Under the pieces are notes generated by a model that saw only the letters and a list, made by a program, of their open reading frames with translations, searched no databases and was not told the DNA's origin. The translations under genes were made by a program, and so were the position numbers. A stretch of DNA of 32,162 bases, from positions 1 to 32,162 of the forward strand of contig QXVZ01026890.1 of the NCBI GenBank assembly GCA_008931825.1. The letters are read 5' to 3'. The stretch comes from Phallusia fumigata (taxonomy: Eukaryota; Chordata; Ascidiacea; Phlebobranchia; Ascidiidae). Positions 11,001-20,887 of this stretch are shown here, in pieces. Within the stretch, counting starts at the first letter, position 1. Each line of letters starts with the position of its first letter.

Positions 11001-11100
11001 ATCGCTATAAATTATGACACTAACCTGTTTGAGCCCATATATCAAATAAAAAGCAAAGCATTAAAACAATTAAAAGTTGACAGCCCTTTTGTGAATCCAT
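7678..11100 (-). CDS. Gene D: type I membrane protein with three CCP-like repeats
   Basis: Ten minus-strand exons are proposed: 11025-11100, 10785-10894, 10620-10705, 9852-9973, 9542-9691, 8971-9135, 8740-8889, 8011-8055, 7788-7913 and 7678-7712. All have GT-AG borders and matching phases and total 355 codons including the stop. The start at 11100 gives a signal peptide (CQLLIVLMLCFLFDIWAQT). About 108 residues of unrecognised sequence follow, then three cysteine-rich repeats each on one phase 1 exon, a short stalk exon, a helix (GCIIGSAVLGFVVLVSIVLS), and a tail beginning YCCGC that may be palmitoylated. The tail has no tyrosine motif, so D may be a ligand or partner rather than a signalling receptor. 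Its start codon lies 318 bp from that of receptor B on the opposite strand. Complement-receptor-like function is only an analogy. Confidence 0.78.
8056..8739 (-). other. Intron of gene D
   Basis: This intron lies between the third CCP-like exon and the stalk exon. Short ORFs on both strands are present but show no domain, signal or splice-supported structure. Nothing else was recognised. Confidence 0.5.
8740..9691 (-). CDS. Gene D CCP-like repeat exons
   Basis: Three symmetrical phase 1 exons (9542-9691, 8971-9135, 8740-8889; 150, 165 and 150 bp) encode repeats with several cysteines and a late tryptophan. The last two end GVWNKNC and GVWNETC, close to the CCP/sushi ending, and begin CLTDDAPC and CTTDDITC. 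The first ends at SWE without its own final cysteine. They have more cysteines than canonical four-cysteine CCP modules, so they are either derived sushi domains or a related cysteine-rich fold. Confidence 0.7.
9136..9541 (-). other. Intron of gene D
   Basis: This intron separates the first and second CCP-like exons. Its donor (GTTTCA, just below 9542) is weak. It was chosen because it makes the exon 150 bp and phase 1-1, like the third repeat. No other feature was seen. Confidence 0.5.
9852..10894 (-). CDS. Gene D N-terminal domain exons
   Basis: Three exons (10785-10894, 10620-10705, 9852-9973) with phases 1-0, 0-2 and 2-1 together encode about residues 26-132. The mixed phases inside and phase 1 at both ends suggest a single folded domain split over three exons. 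It holds cysteines in KRCYSR, VAQCQLV and SACAK, and a YWEINGT segment that faintly recalls the NGTMYW of the receptors' first domain. I do not recognise the family. A beta-rich ligand-binding domain is a guess. Confidence 0.65.
9974..10619 (-). other. Intron of gene D
   Basis: This phase 2 intron, AT-rich, lies within the N-terminal domain. It has GTAAGA at the donor and CCAG at the acceptor. No gene or repeat was recognised inside. Confidence 0.5.
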
Positions 11101-11418
11101 TTGACCATCCGCTTTGATCCCCTGATAAAATTTCCTAATTAGATCTGTTATCTCCTGGTAATTATTTGCTGTGATATCACTTTTCAAGACTACTACGACA
11201 CAAAAATGAAACTTTTACGTTTGCAAGGTAACAGTTGGTTAACACCAGCCAACGCCAGACAAAGCGTAGAGAAAAAACTGACAGGGCTTTGAATCGGGTG
11301 ATCGCGTAGTTTAAGTAAACATTGGAAATAAACAGCCCGATTCAAGGGATAGCGTTTTAGTTTAGCCCAGCCAGTCATGAGAGTGCAACAATCGAACACG
11401 AAGAGAACTATAGCAAGT
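11101..11418. promoter_or_regulatory. Putative shared divergent promoter of gene D and receptor B
   Basis: Only 318 bp separate the start codon of gene D (11100, minus) from the proposed start of receptor B (11419, plus), so both 5' untranslated regions and promoters must lie here. Two GATA-type cores are visible: TGATAA near 11122 and TTATCT near 11148. A perfect 10-bp palindrome, GTGATATCAC, lies near 11171. There is no clear TATA box placed for either gene. An upstream in-frame ATG for B exists at 11377. Co-regulation is inferred from spacing only. Confidence 0.5.
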
Positions 11419-14400
11419 ATGGGTACTAAGATTGAAATATTTGTTTTTATGTTGTGGATTTGTTTTACTTTGACAACATGCACAAGTCGCGAAACAACAC
11501 CCGCGAAACAATACCCAAGACAAGTATCAAGTAAGATCTTTAACAATTTTATTGACTCAAATAAAGTAGAGGTACAAATGCTTAAAACATGTGTTAGCAG
11601 ATTTATGTTGTACGTATAAACCATAAGTCACTTATACGATTCGTTAATGTCAAAACTTTTTCCTGTGAGTGTAATTTCCTTGCCGCCACGTTTTTATCAA
11701 CCCGAAATGCAATTACAAGCTTGTTTAACCAATGCAAACCAGCTTTACAGTAACTTTCTCGTCTGGGCTGACTCAATTTTTGGTTAAATCTTAAAAAATT
11801 TAGGTTAAATCTTTTATTGTAATGTAAAAATTATTACCAGCGTAAAGGTAAGCTCTTGAGACGTAAAGTATTTGAAATGAATTAGGAAAACTTACAGGTA
11901 GAAAACCAACCTGACATAAATTTGCGTAAAATAACCGACGCAAACAAATAAAATCCATGCATTACAATTATTCGATATACTGTATTTTAGATGATCTTTT
12001 GCATCCAATTCAAACAACTTGGGCGACAAACTACAATGGAACGATGTATTGGTACACCACTTGCCTTGCTGATGGGGAAATTCCACCTAGCTGGACATGG
12101 ACGGTTTCGTTTAACGATGGTTCTGAAGATCAAGCAAACCATGTTTGGTGTGACCTCGCATGCGACCCACCACATTACAGTGTTGACTCATTTAATTCAT
12201 CTGGATTATACTCAACATTTGACTGGAACGGAACTTGCGTCAATACAACGTTTGGTGTAACGTTACCTAGAAGTTTCACTTTGGACAACAGCATGATTAC
12301 TTTTGGTAGTAGTGATACAAGTGTGATAAGTACAAGGAATGTTACCATCAAAGGTATATGAAGTCCGTTATATAAATTCAAACGATTCGTTTCTATGCCT
12401 ATGCCTAGCTTATATAGGAAGCGTTACAGATGACAATATTGGGCACTACACCTTATAAAACGCAATTTTGTGAGGTAAAGGCGAATCTCACAACATATAA
12501 TTGTTTAATTATTTTAAATATAACAAAATTCTTTGCATGTCTCAGGCCGAATCTGCTTAAACATTGCTTATTTGCGCATGCAAGCATGCAAGACTATGTT
12601 TGGTTTCCCACGCTCAAATTCATTTTGTTTAATTTAAGTAAACTGCGATCAAAAGAGGTACACCTTAGTGCAGAGCTTCCCAAGCTAGGGGTTGCGACCC
12701 TTCATGGGTCCCGCAACTCATTTTGGGGGTCGCGACGACATCAGGTTCCCACAACGTGTTGCCTATGTACAATTAATATTTGATTTCTGGTAGTTGTCTT
12801 CCAACAATTAGTATGTTTTGAACTGTTTTTATTTTGGTAAACGTCGCAGGATAATTTAAGACGTTAAAAGGGGTCGCAGATCTAAAAGTTTGGGAACCAC
12901 TGCGTTAGGTCATGTATGTTTTCGATAATAGGTTAAAGAAATAATTCTGTAAGCTGTAAGCTCTCTGCTTTGTTTAGAAATCACCGAAGTCATTTGTTGG
13001 TAAAAAATGCACAGAAAAATAAAAACATTAACGCCTCATCCCCTTGCACCTCCATTGTTAACACACAATAGCGAGAGCGCGACTGTTCTGTAGAGTGCTC
13101 GGCTTATGTTAAGTTCACGGGAACAAATCGAACGTTTAAATAATAAACTGCTAGTGTGGAATTATTGTGTACAAACGTATAATGACTGTTGGTCTTAACA
13201 CCTCTGTGTTGTATTTACGGTTTGTTTTCGGGATGCTTTACTGCAGAATACGAAACCCGATTGAGAGTTTGTGTTGTCTGTACATAGTTTGCGAACCCAA
13301 TCATTTGCACACCTTACATTAGTGTCCTGTGCCGCTACCTCAACCTCATGTCAACCTATTTGCGGGTCAAAATCGTTCAATGGCCTGTTGTCATAAATGT
13401 CACATGCTGTCGAACAGTTTTCAAATGAATAATACCTCATTGTTTTATTGTGTAGTTTAACCTTGAGTTTGACATTCTATGCAACATATTTTAGTTTTTT
13501 TTTCAAAACCACAATGTAGTGGCAGGGGCGTAGCCAAGAGGGGGTGGAAAAAAATTTCAAGTTGTACACCTCAAATTTTTGGGCTGCCTCCGCTCTTGGG
13601 TAGTGGACATGTTGCATCTTGCATGCAGGCAGTGATCTAGCTACTTTTTCCAAAAGCCACACTGATAGTAATGTCGAACGACGGTCGTAGGAAGATAAAA
13701 ATTTGATATTTTTGTAGGTTAGTAATTTTAAAGCGTCAGTTACCTTTTCAGTAGAACAGCAGGCTTTTGCAGCGCAACTAAGATCCCACATTTTTCAATT
13801 ACGTTTCTTTGGTTTAACAGAGTGTCCGAAAACGGTGGGCCATAATGTCACTGTGTCGGCTCCAAATGGATTTTATGACACACCAGGAGAGTTTACTTGT
13901 ACAAACAATGGAAGTTTGTTTACAAACAGTGGAACCCCAGCAAACAACAGAAACACAAAATGTTTGTCAACTGCTGAATGGGATTGCGAAAATATGGTTG
14001 AATGCTGGTTTGGTAAGGTTGATTCTTATGTTAAAAATGAAAAATGTTTATGAAAAACGTTTATAACTTAAATTTGCATGGGTTTGGAAAGGTTGATTTT
14101 TTATTTTAAAAAATGAAAAATGTGTGTGGCGAACTTAACTTTGCAACGGTAACAGAGTGTTGATATCACTCTTTTGTTTTCAGCTCCAATTCCAATACTT
14201 TACATTAATGAATCAACTGGTCATTCATCTACCGTAGTAGAAAACAGCAGTTATTTTTTAAAGTGTCAATACAATGATCAATATCCAGTTGGCTCCAGTT
14301 CAACATATTTTTTTGAATCAAATATTTACAAAAATGTTTTCAAGGTAAATGTTTATGCAATCAAATAATTTAGCAAAAAAAATCATTTTAAACTGACATT

Positions 14401-17400
14401 TTGTTGTCATATATAGTTTTTAATTCATAAATATATATATAGTTTAATTCATATATAGTTAATAGTTTTTTAATTCACCTTTAATTTTTATCACATGTGT
14501 ACGCATAAAATTCAGATTTTTGTGAAAAAAGTGTTTAGTAGCCTACACAAGATGACTTGTATTAGGTAATGACTTGTTTGCTGCCACATGTAGCAAACTA
14601 ACAATAGGAAAATAGGATTGTGCTAAAATAGATGGAGCTTGCAACCATAGTTACTTTTTATAATTGGTAAGGTGCATTTGCTAAACTGAGTAATGCCTAA
14701 TTACAAAGTATTTTATCAACCATGTTAAAAATTCAAAAACATACTGGCCGAATAGTTCTTAAAAGTGACATGCTTTATTCATCAAACATTTCGGCAACAA
14801 ATCATGCCATCATCAGTGATACAATAAGGTACAATTTGGGCCAGTATATTTTTGGTTAGAATTATGAACAGATCCGTATTTAGTGTTCCATGATAAAAAT
14901 TGTTTTTGAAATTAACCAAGTTTTTGTGAAGTTGTTTAATAATTACATAATGCATAATTAATCTTTTTTCTAGAATACACAAGTACCATTCATCCCTACA
15001 CGCAAAGACAACAATCTTAATGTTTCTTGTCAAGCTGTCACCCCATATACAGAGTTTGATAAAACACTTGGGAGATCACCAGTTATTGTGCTAGATGTGC
15101 AGTGTAAGTGAGCCTAACATCTTCCAGTATATTGTATGGAAAAGTAATAATATCCATGTACAGATCTGCCGTATGATGTGCACATAGCGATTTTTACATC
15201 GGCAAATATTGTTTATTCTGAGGAAAAGTTTCTTTTAAACTCTGCACAAAATGTTACATTCCATTGTTTGAATGATGCGAATCCAGTTGCAACCTGCTCA
15301 GTTTATCACAATGGCAAAAATGTGGAAAAACAAAACACTGATTGTGAAATTACTGAACTTGTTTTATCTTCAAGCAATGTTTCCTGTTGTGTGGACAATA
15401 ATATTGGAAGTGCCCAGTCCAAAGCATTGCAATTAATTGTTGTTGAAATCCGTAAGAAATGTTTAAATAAGTTTCACTTGTACTTTTACAAATTGGTTAA
15501 TTGCTTTCACATTTGATCACAGGAAAAGTAAACATCGATAATTGTGGGGGAGATACAATTATGCAAGGCGATAATGTTGAACTAAAGTGCAGTGTTGAAT
15601 ACCAAAACCAACTCAATACATCGTTCCAATGGAATGTGACAACAAATTTGCATGAGTTTGATCTTACGCAAGCAATTCTGAACATACATAATATTTCCAA
15701 ATTCGACAGTGGCAATTACACATGTCACACTGTGGATCAATTTGCACATTTAGAGAACACAATTGAACTCAATGTCCTCTGTTAGTGATAAATGACATGT
15801 ATATTTAGTAAACTATTTGCTAAAAAAAACTTTTGCAGATCCACCAAATCTTGGCAAGATGGCTGTTACTTCAAGTAGTTCATTTGTTGAAAACGAATAT
15901 TGTGTTTACCTTGATGGAGCACAAACAGCAACCTTAAACTGTTCAATAGAAGCAAATCCACTAGCTGAGTGTGAATTTCAAATCGGAAAAACTGTCCAAA
16001 GTGAAAATTCTTGTGTATTGACCCAAACATTTAATGAAACTACATCAGTTTTCTGCAATGCAAGTAACATTGCTGGTAGCAGTGTTTCACGACTTAATGT
16101 TACAGTGGTAACAGAAAGTAAGTTGACCTCAATTAATTGAGATGGTAAAGTTGCTAAAAGAAGTTTTTTTGCAGGGTCATCCCAGGTTACTTTGCCTGTT
16201 GTAAACATCACATCTATAAAATCAGGAGAAAATGTTGAATTAAGTTGCTCAGTTGAATATTTTGTTCAACTCAACACACAATTTGAATGGCAAATTCCAG
16301 ACCAGATGCGGAATATAAATCCTTTGAATAATGTTTTGAGCTTGATTAATTTAACTAGACTGGACTTGGGGACCTATGTGTGTAAAACCAGTGATGCTTT
16401 TGGAAACTTCACAAATGAATATTATTTAAATGTGACCTGTAGGTTTTCTGTGCCTAAAGGGTTAACTAGTCTACAGAAAAATTTAAATTCAAAATATTGC
16501 TTAGATTCGCCAGAAGAAATTGAAAGTCACACAACTTGTCAATCAGAGAAACTGTTCAATGGAAGTTGCTTTGTTATGTTTACATCCAACCCACCTTCAT
16601 TCCAATATACTTTGACTAACGATGGTAAGAAGTGTTTATGTCATATGCAATGTGATACTTTTGTTTTTATGGTTTTCTTACTTGTAGGCACCATCGTTAT
16701 TTGTGATGATTGTATTTTAACAACTGATGAAAAGGATAACACAACCAAGACATTCATTTTTATAATGGAGGTTTGTTGTTTGCGATACTCCTCTGCCATT
16801 CAATAAAAATTGAATTATTTCCCTAGACATGTGCAGATGCAGAAGTTTATGAGTTAAGAATCAAATCAACAACTGAAGATTTTAATGACCTTGTTGTTGA
16901 GTTCGAAATATTCAAGGAGTCAAATACATGTGGTGGAAATGGAAACCAAACTGTAATAATTGCTGCAAGTGTAGTTGGAGCCTGTGCCTTCATGACTTTG
17001 TGGGTGGCATTGTATTGGTTACGTTGGAAGTGTTTAAATAAATCAGGTCAGTGTCACTTGCATTTTTGTTTGAAAGTTTTTCAAACTCATTTTCTGATGA
17101 CTGTTTTTATCATGTAGATGAAGACTCTCATTGTTCGTGTTCTAATTTGTATTCGTTTTGCAAAGAAAAGGACAACGAACGTTCCACTGCGGATGATAGA
17201 CAAGATTATTGTACGTACCGTGGTGTGACATAATGAAACCCTCTTTGTCTGAAATTATTTTCTGAACAGATGCAAGGAATGAAAACGAGGAGAGAATAAA
17301 CCCGATATATGGTGCCAGTGGCGACCCAGATGCTCTAACTGATGCATATGCTGTCGGTAATTTGTGGGAAAAGAATAGAGTGAAACAGGGGTGCACGGTA

Positions 17401-17653
17401 TGATCGCGCCGTGCGTCCAAACTTAGTGCCTCTGAAAGTAATTATTTTGCGAAACTTAACGACCCCTTAACCCAACATTGGAACTGTCGTCGTTGGTAGG
17501 CTAAACGCAAGATGTTACTTAAAGTTGGTCAAAACTACACCAACAGCATGAATATTTCTTTTTTTCTCAGCCACTGATGACAACCACTGTTTTGATGTCC
17601 AGGACCAATATGCAGCTGTAGATAAAACTGCTAAACAGCTTAAAAAAGGTTAG
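11419..17653 (+). CDS. Receptor B: intact CCP plus five-Ig membrane receptor
   Basis: Fifteen exons are proposed: 11419-11530, 11991-12353, 13821-14012, 14184-14344, 14974-15103, 15164-15451, 15523-15780, 15839-16117, 16175-16438, 16505-16624, 16688-16770, 16827-17046, 17118-17210, 17270-17356 and 17571-17653. Borders are GT-AG, phases are continuous, and the sum is 911 codons including stop. Order: signal peptide (about 1-25), unknown domain (to 158), CCP-like (159-222), Ig1 (223-319), Ig2 (320-415), Ig3 (416-501), Ig4 (502-594), Ig5 (595-682), membrane-proximal (683-790), helix (about 792-815), tail (816-910). The start at 11419 is preferred because it puts the hydrophobic stretch near the N-terminus; 11377 is in frame. 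The stop is TAG just after a possible donor; splicing on to an exon at 17807-17904 is the alternative. It is probably a surface recognition receptor. Confidence 0.82.
11991..12353 (+). CDS. Receptor B N-terminal unknown domain (exon 2)
   Basis: This is a 363-bp, phase 1-1 exon encoding 121 residues, the same length as in receptor A (5474-5836) and 12 bases longer than in C (29369-29719). Conserved points are QTTWA, NGTMYW, a cysteine soon after, WTVS, DxxC, CDPPxY, WNGTC and GVTLPRSFTLD. There are many N-glycosylation sequons. The tryptophans and paired cysteines suggest a beta-sandwich, possibly Ig-like, but the usual Ig cysteine spacing is absent and I do not recognise the family. It carries the outermost, probably ligand-contacting, surface. 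Confidence 0.75.
12671..12902. mobile_element. hAT-like miniature inverted-repeat element
   Basis: The left end reads CAGAGCTTCCCAAGCTAGGG; the right end read from the other strand is CAGTGGTTCCCAAACTTTT. Both carry the hAT-typical CAGnG start, and GGGGTCGC-type GC motifs lie inside each end. The flanking 8-mers (CCTTAGTG and CGTTAGGT) agree at five of eight positions, compatible with an old 8-bp target duplication. It is 232 bp with no transposase, so non-autonomous. Confidence 0.75.
13523..13640. mobile_element. Transposon-end fragment
   Basis: The start CAGGGGCGTAGCCAAGAGGG resembles terminal sequences of many non-autonomous DNA transposons. A partly complementary GC-rich stretch lies around 13580-13605. 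The other end was not located, so the extent is approximate. Confidence 0.35.
13821..14012 (+). CDS. Receptor B CCP/sushi-like domain (exon 3)
   Basis: This is a 192-bp phase 1-1 exon, the same length in all three receptors. It has cysteines at CPK, FTC, TKC and VEC with a tryptophan just before the last, and the GxY and GSxF pattern of CCP modules. B carries an extra cysteine (EWDCEN) where A and C have arginine (EWNREN, QWDREN). The equivalents are 4207-4398 in A and 28526-28717 in C. Confidence 0.78.
14184..15103 (+). CDS. Receptor B Ig-like domain 1 (exons 4 and 5)
   Basis: Two exons (14184-14344 and 14974-15103) joined by a phase 0 intron encode one domain with cysteines in FLKCQY and VSCQAV. 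The usual core tryptophan is not evident, so it is a derived Ig-like or similar beta-sandwich. The split and both lengths (161 and 130 bp) are conserved in A and C. Confidence 0.7.
14345..14973 (+). other. Intron inside Ig1 of receptor B
   Basis: It contains a short AT dinucleotide and repeated TTAATTCATA stretch near 14400-14480. A segment of about 170 bp (roughly 14735-14905) with ATTCATCAAACATTTCGGC is absent from the equivalent intron of A and is probably an inserted repeat. No exon was seen. Confidence 0.5.
15164..15451 (+). CDS. Receptor B Ig-like domain 2 (exon 6)
   Basis: This is a 288-bp phase 1-1 exon with cysteines at TFHCLN, ATCSVY, TDCEI and the doublet SCCVDN. It lacks an obvious core tryptophan. 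It is the only intact copy in the window: A retains about 40 bases of it fused to Ig3, and C retains two broken half-copies (27766-27884 and about 27600-27720). Confidence 0.72.
15523..15780 (+). CDS. Receptor B Ig-like domain 3 (exon 7)
   Basis: This is a 258-bp phase 1-1 exon with LKCSVEY, FQWNVT (core W) and the classic DSGNYTCH motif, making it a clear Ig domain. The donor is GTTAGT. It is truncated at its 5' end in A and degenerate in C. Confidence 0.85.
15839..16117 (+). CDS. Receptor B Ig-like domain 4 (exon 8)
   Basis: This is a 279-bp phase 1-1 exon with LNCSIEA, CEFQIG, SCVL and CNASNIAGS, an I-set-like ending. It is intact and the same length in A (2645-2923) and C (26276-26554). 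B has NEYCVY where A and C have glycine, adding an unpaired cysteine. Confidence 0.8.
16175..16438 (+). CDS. Receptor B Ig-like domain 5 (exon 9)
   Basis: This is a 264-bp phase 1-1 exon with LSCSVEY, FEWQIP (core W) and DLGTYVCKTSDAFGN, the Ig tyrosine-corner motif. It resembles Ig3 closely (VELxCSVEY in both), so the two probably arose by domain duplication. Equivalents are 2320-2583 in A and 25522-25785 in C. Confidence 0.85.
16505..17046 (+). CDS. Receptor B membrane-proximal domain and helix (exons 10-12)
   Basis: Exons 16505-16624, 16688-16770 and 16827-17046 encode a domain of about 108 residues with cysteines in TTCQSE, GSCFV and the ICDDC pair, then the transmembrane helix. B has METCADA and NTCGGNG where A and C have METSADT and NTPGGNG, plus a cysteine within the helix (GACAF) and one just after it (WKCLN). 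These extra cysteines next to the membrane could allow covalent dimerisation or lipidation. The helix contains no charged residue that would pair with an adaptor. Confidence 0.75.
17118..17653 (+). CDS. Receptor B cytoplasmic tail exons (13-15)
   Basis: The exons are 17118-17210, 17270-17356 and 17571-17653. The tail is acidic and cysteine-bearing at first (SHCSCSNLY) and then has DYYARN, NPIYGAS (an NPxY motif for PTB domains or endocytosis), DAYAVA and DQYAAV. It shows no alignable similarity to the A/C tails except the shared NPxY. The stop TAG directly follows a GGT that is also a plausible donor, so an extra exon cannot be excluded. Confidence 0.65.
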
Positions 17654-18270
17654 TAAAGTAGTAGTTTAACTTGCTGTGTGTATAAATGTCATTCGTATGA
17701 CATATAAAATGTATATGTGTGTAAGATTCGTATTCTCCGGATGATATATCTGGTGCGTCTAGCAACGAAACAAAAAATCCTTAGTATCGATCGATTTCCG
17801 GCAAAGGTGTTGTACACTGTTTTAAAGATACGTTTGATCCACCAATTGTGNTGAATTTCAAAAAGTGTCGGAAATCGACTGCAGCTTGTTTGATAAAACT
17901 GTAAGTTTTCGTTCATAATTACCCATGTGTTGATATTCAATATTATGGCTATAATCTCGCACCGTATTCAGCTTAAGATGTATTGTCTCTTTTAGCTGCT
18001 TAATGTTGGTCTTGTTTGACGTTTTGTAATTTGTCCATGCGATCCACGTATATTATCACTTACAGTATCTTTTGTGACAACATTTCCACCTTAGGGATCA
18101 CGTTGTGCTAATGCTCATGTACCCATTCGTTTTCGTGGACCCATTGAAAAATTTCAAACTCATTAGTACAGAGTTTCACCTAAAACGTTTTGTAGCCGTT
18201 CATGTTTATTATATTTGTTCCAGTGTCGTGGTTAGTATTTTCCCATATTTTAAAATGTGTCACTGTGTTC

Positions 18271-18420
18271 GCCGCTTTTTATAACCATAATGCAATATTA
18301 TATCGGTAGGTGTTATTCTGTTCACATATTAGCAGTTGTTGTCTTGCCTTTTTATAACCGTAATGTAGTATTATGTCCAATAGGTGTGTGTCTGTTCATC
18401 ATGTTGGCAGTTTTTATCTT
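18271..18420. repeat. Two diverged tandem copies of about 75 bp
   Basis: Two adjacent units (about 18271-18344 and 18346-18420) share TTTTTATAACC, TAATG, TATTAT, TAGGTGT, TCTGTTCA and GCAGTT in the same order with scattered differences. Confidence 0.6.
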
Positions 18421-20887
18421 GGTTCGGTAAAGTTGCTTTTGATGTCGAATTCTTTGTTTTTGTATCAATGTTGTTATTTACTATCCAGTCTATTGGTGGA
18501 TTTTCAGTTAATCTGACTCCTACTAATTAGAATGTTGCCATACGTCGAAAGGTGGTGAACTACACAGACTTTTAAAAGGATTTCGTTCCATGACAGATGA
18601 CAGTTGTGTATTAAACAAAACGTTAATAATTTTCAAAATTTGAAGTAGTTCGAGAGCTTTCCAAATACATGATAAGACGGGTCCTAATAATAGCATTAAG
18701 ATAAAGGCTCGTAATTAGCAAGGCCTTTGTTCCAAACCAATCATAATAGCCCTATATTCACCGGTGAAGAATGGACCATGTTAAAACGTACATTAGACGT
18801 TTTACTGCATTTAGAGCCGATTGTTGATCCTGTTGCCTACAAGTTTATTTGTTTCAATAAGCAAATTTAATTTCAGGTTTAACAATGATTGTACATTATC
18901 TAAATAATTGTTTAATTCTGGCTTCGTATTTTTAAATTTGCCACAAAAAATGAAGAGGTTAAAATAACCCCAGGTAACATACGCTGGTATATGTTCAAAC
19001 ACATATACAGTGTGTTGACTTTCCCAGACGGAAACTCTGCTCACGAGTATTCGCAAACTAACAACACTGCTAAAAACAGATGTGAGCCACTTGACCTTAT
19101 CAAGGTTATCATCGAAAGATTGTGGAAACAAACAGAGTTAGGTGACTTTTGTGTGCTCGCACGTAGGCATTATGTCGGTTTAAGGTGGATTGCAACGTAT
19201 GCGTTGATTTAGTTGGTTATTTCGAAAGGAAAATTTGCATACAAGATGTATGGTGAAACCCGAAGTCATGATCACAAACATCGTGAGGACTTTCCGAAAA
19301 CCGTCTTGCCGACGTTTGTAGTAATTAACACAAACGGATGAATTGCTGTTGGTTCTAAACGTACACGTTTTAAGTGATAGGTTACTATTTGTGACATTGG
19401 TTTGCATGAAATACCCTCTTTTTAGATACTACTAAAATGCACAAAAATAACAAACTCATCCGTTGTGTAAAAGTTGTTTTTCGCCAAAATAGTTTTAGTT
19501 ATTTTGTTTAAAGATTTTGTGGGTATATTCGTCACTAAGATACTGTTCGATTTTATGTTATTTTTAAAATGAGGGTTACTAGCCACGTTTAAAGTCACCT
19601 TTGATTCCAGTTAAAAATGTTGCTCTCATTTTCACCTAGCGGCATACAAATACAGCACAAGAGTAAGTTAATCGTAATGACAATGTTGTCGATTTGTAAC
19701 ATCACAAATCTAACTTGTATTTCAAACAGACTTTTACATGCAGATTGTATTGGTGAGGAAAAAAAATTAACACGAATTAGCACCAAAAATAAGGACGACT
19801 GAAAAAAGGGGTTTTACCAAAAATACAGAGACATTGCAGTGTAAGAAGCAATCAACGTTCAGGTTTCATTTATTTCTAGCAAATTCCTTCTCGTACTGGT
19901 CACGGAAGTTGGTTTTGCGCTTGCTCATTTTCACTAAGTTTAAGATAAATGCCTGAACTTCCTTGCAAAACTAGGCTTTCCAACAAACTTGGCAAGCTTA
20001 CAGTGCCTTGATTTCTGTTGTAAATCAGAATGTGTTTGTTTGATGATGTCACAAAGCTTGGAAGCAAAACATCTACTATGAGATGGAAAGAGTTTCCATT
20101 TTATATTGTTAAACTAAGACAAAATGAGGATAAGGACATTTCGTAGAAATAAGGACAATAATATTTTCTAACACGTTGCTGTCCAAAACAAGGACAAATC
20201 TTAGAACAAGGGACAATATGGTACACCTGCTTATATAGTTCTGGCCAAGCGTTTCGTTCAACACGAATAGCCGTGGACCTTACAACCCGTAAATCGTGCA
20301 GTATCCACGTCACTACAGATAACAACAGCAGCTTACCATGCCACCAAGCTGGCAAATCAGCAGACATTCTTACTAATCTCGGAAAAGAGAATCAAGACAA
20401 TCAACCTGCAACACAGGTATTCACACACCGAACAACCCGCCCTACTTTTCAATAAACTACAAACCCAGTGACCGGCCGAACCACCCACCCCTCTTCTCAC
20501 CCGCTTAAACAACACAGCGGACCACCCATTATTTGCTGGCACCTAAATATCACTGTATTGTGCAACGGGACCTGTTTATCCGGTCATTCACACCTTGAAT
20601 TTTTGCAAGCAATTTTTTAAGATTATAAATGCAAAAACCGGAATGACAGCTTTTAGGGATGATTTAAAACTTTTCTTTTTGACCACCTACTTTTAAACAA
20701 CAGTCACAAAAAATTCTACAGGTTGTTGTGTGTACCTGGTATGTAGAACCACGAGGTCCTCTATTAACATTCCACGGGGTGTTTTGTCTTAAATTGTGCT
20801 CCAAGCCTGTCAACTGATTACACTTGCCTGGCATGTTTACAATTATTGCCCGCGGAAATTGCACTAATTGACTCGCCGCCATCGTTA

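Larger units (their letters stand above)
12354..13820 (+). other. Intron 2 of receptor B
   Basis: This is the largest intron of the gene. Its first 140 bp or so match intron 2 of receptor A. It then holds a hAT-like miniature element (12671-12902) and a second transposon-like fragment near 13523. No coding exon was recognised. Confidence 0.6.

Noticed and set aside
17807-17904. Possible extra terminal exon of receptor B ending in TAA
   Set aside because: It joins in phase after exon 15, but the acceptor lacks a good pyrimidine tract, the segment includes an N, and a TAG directly after exon 15 already closes the frame. Kept only as an alternative.
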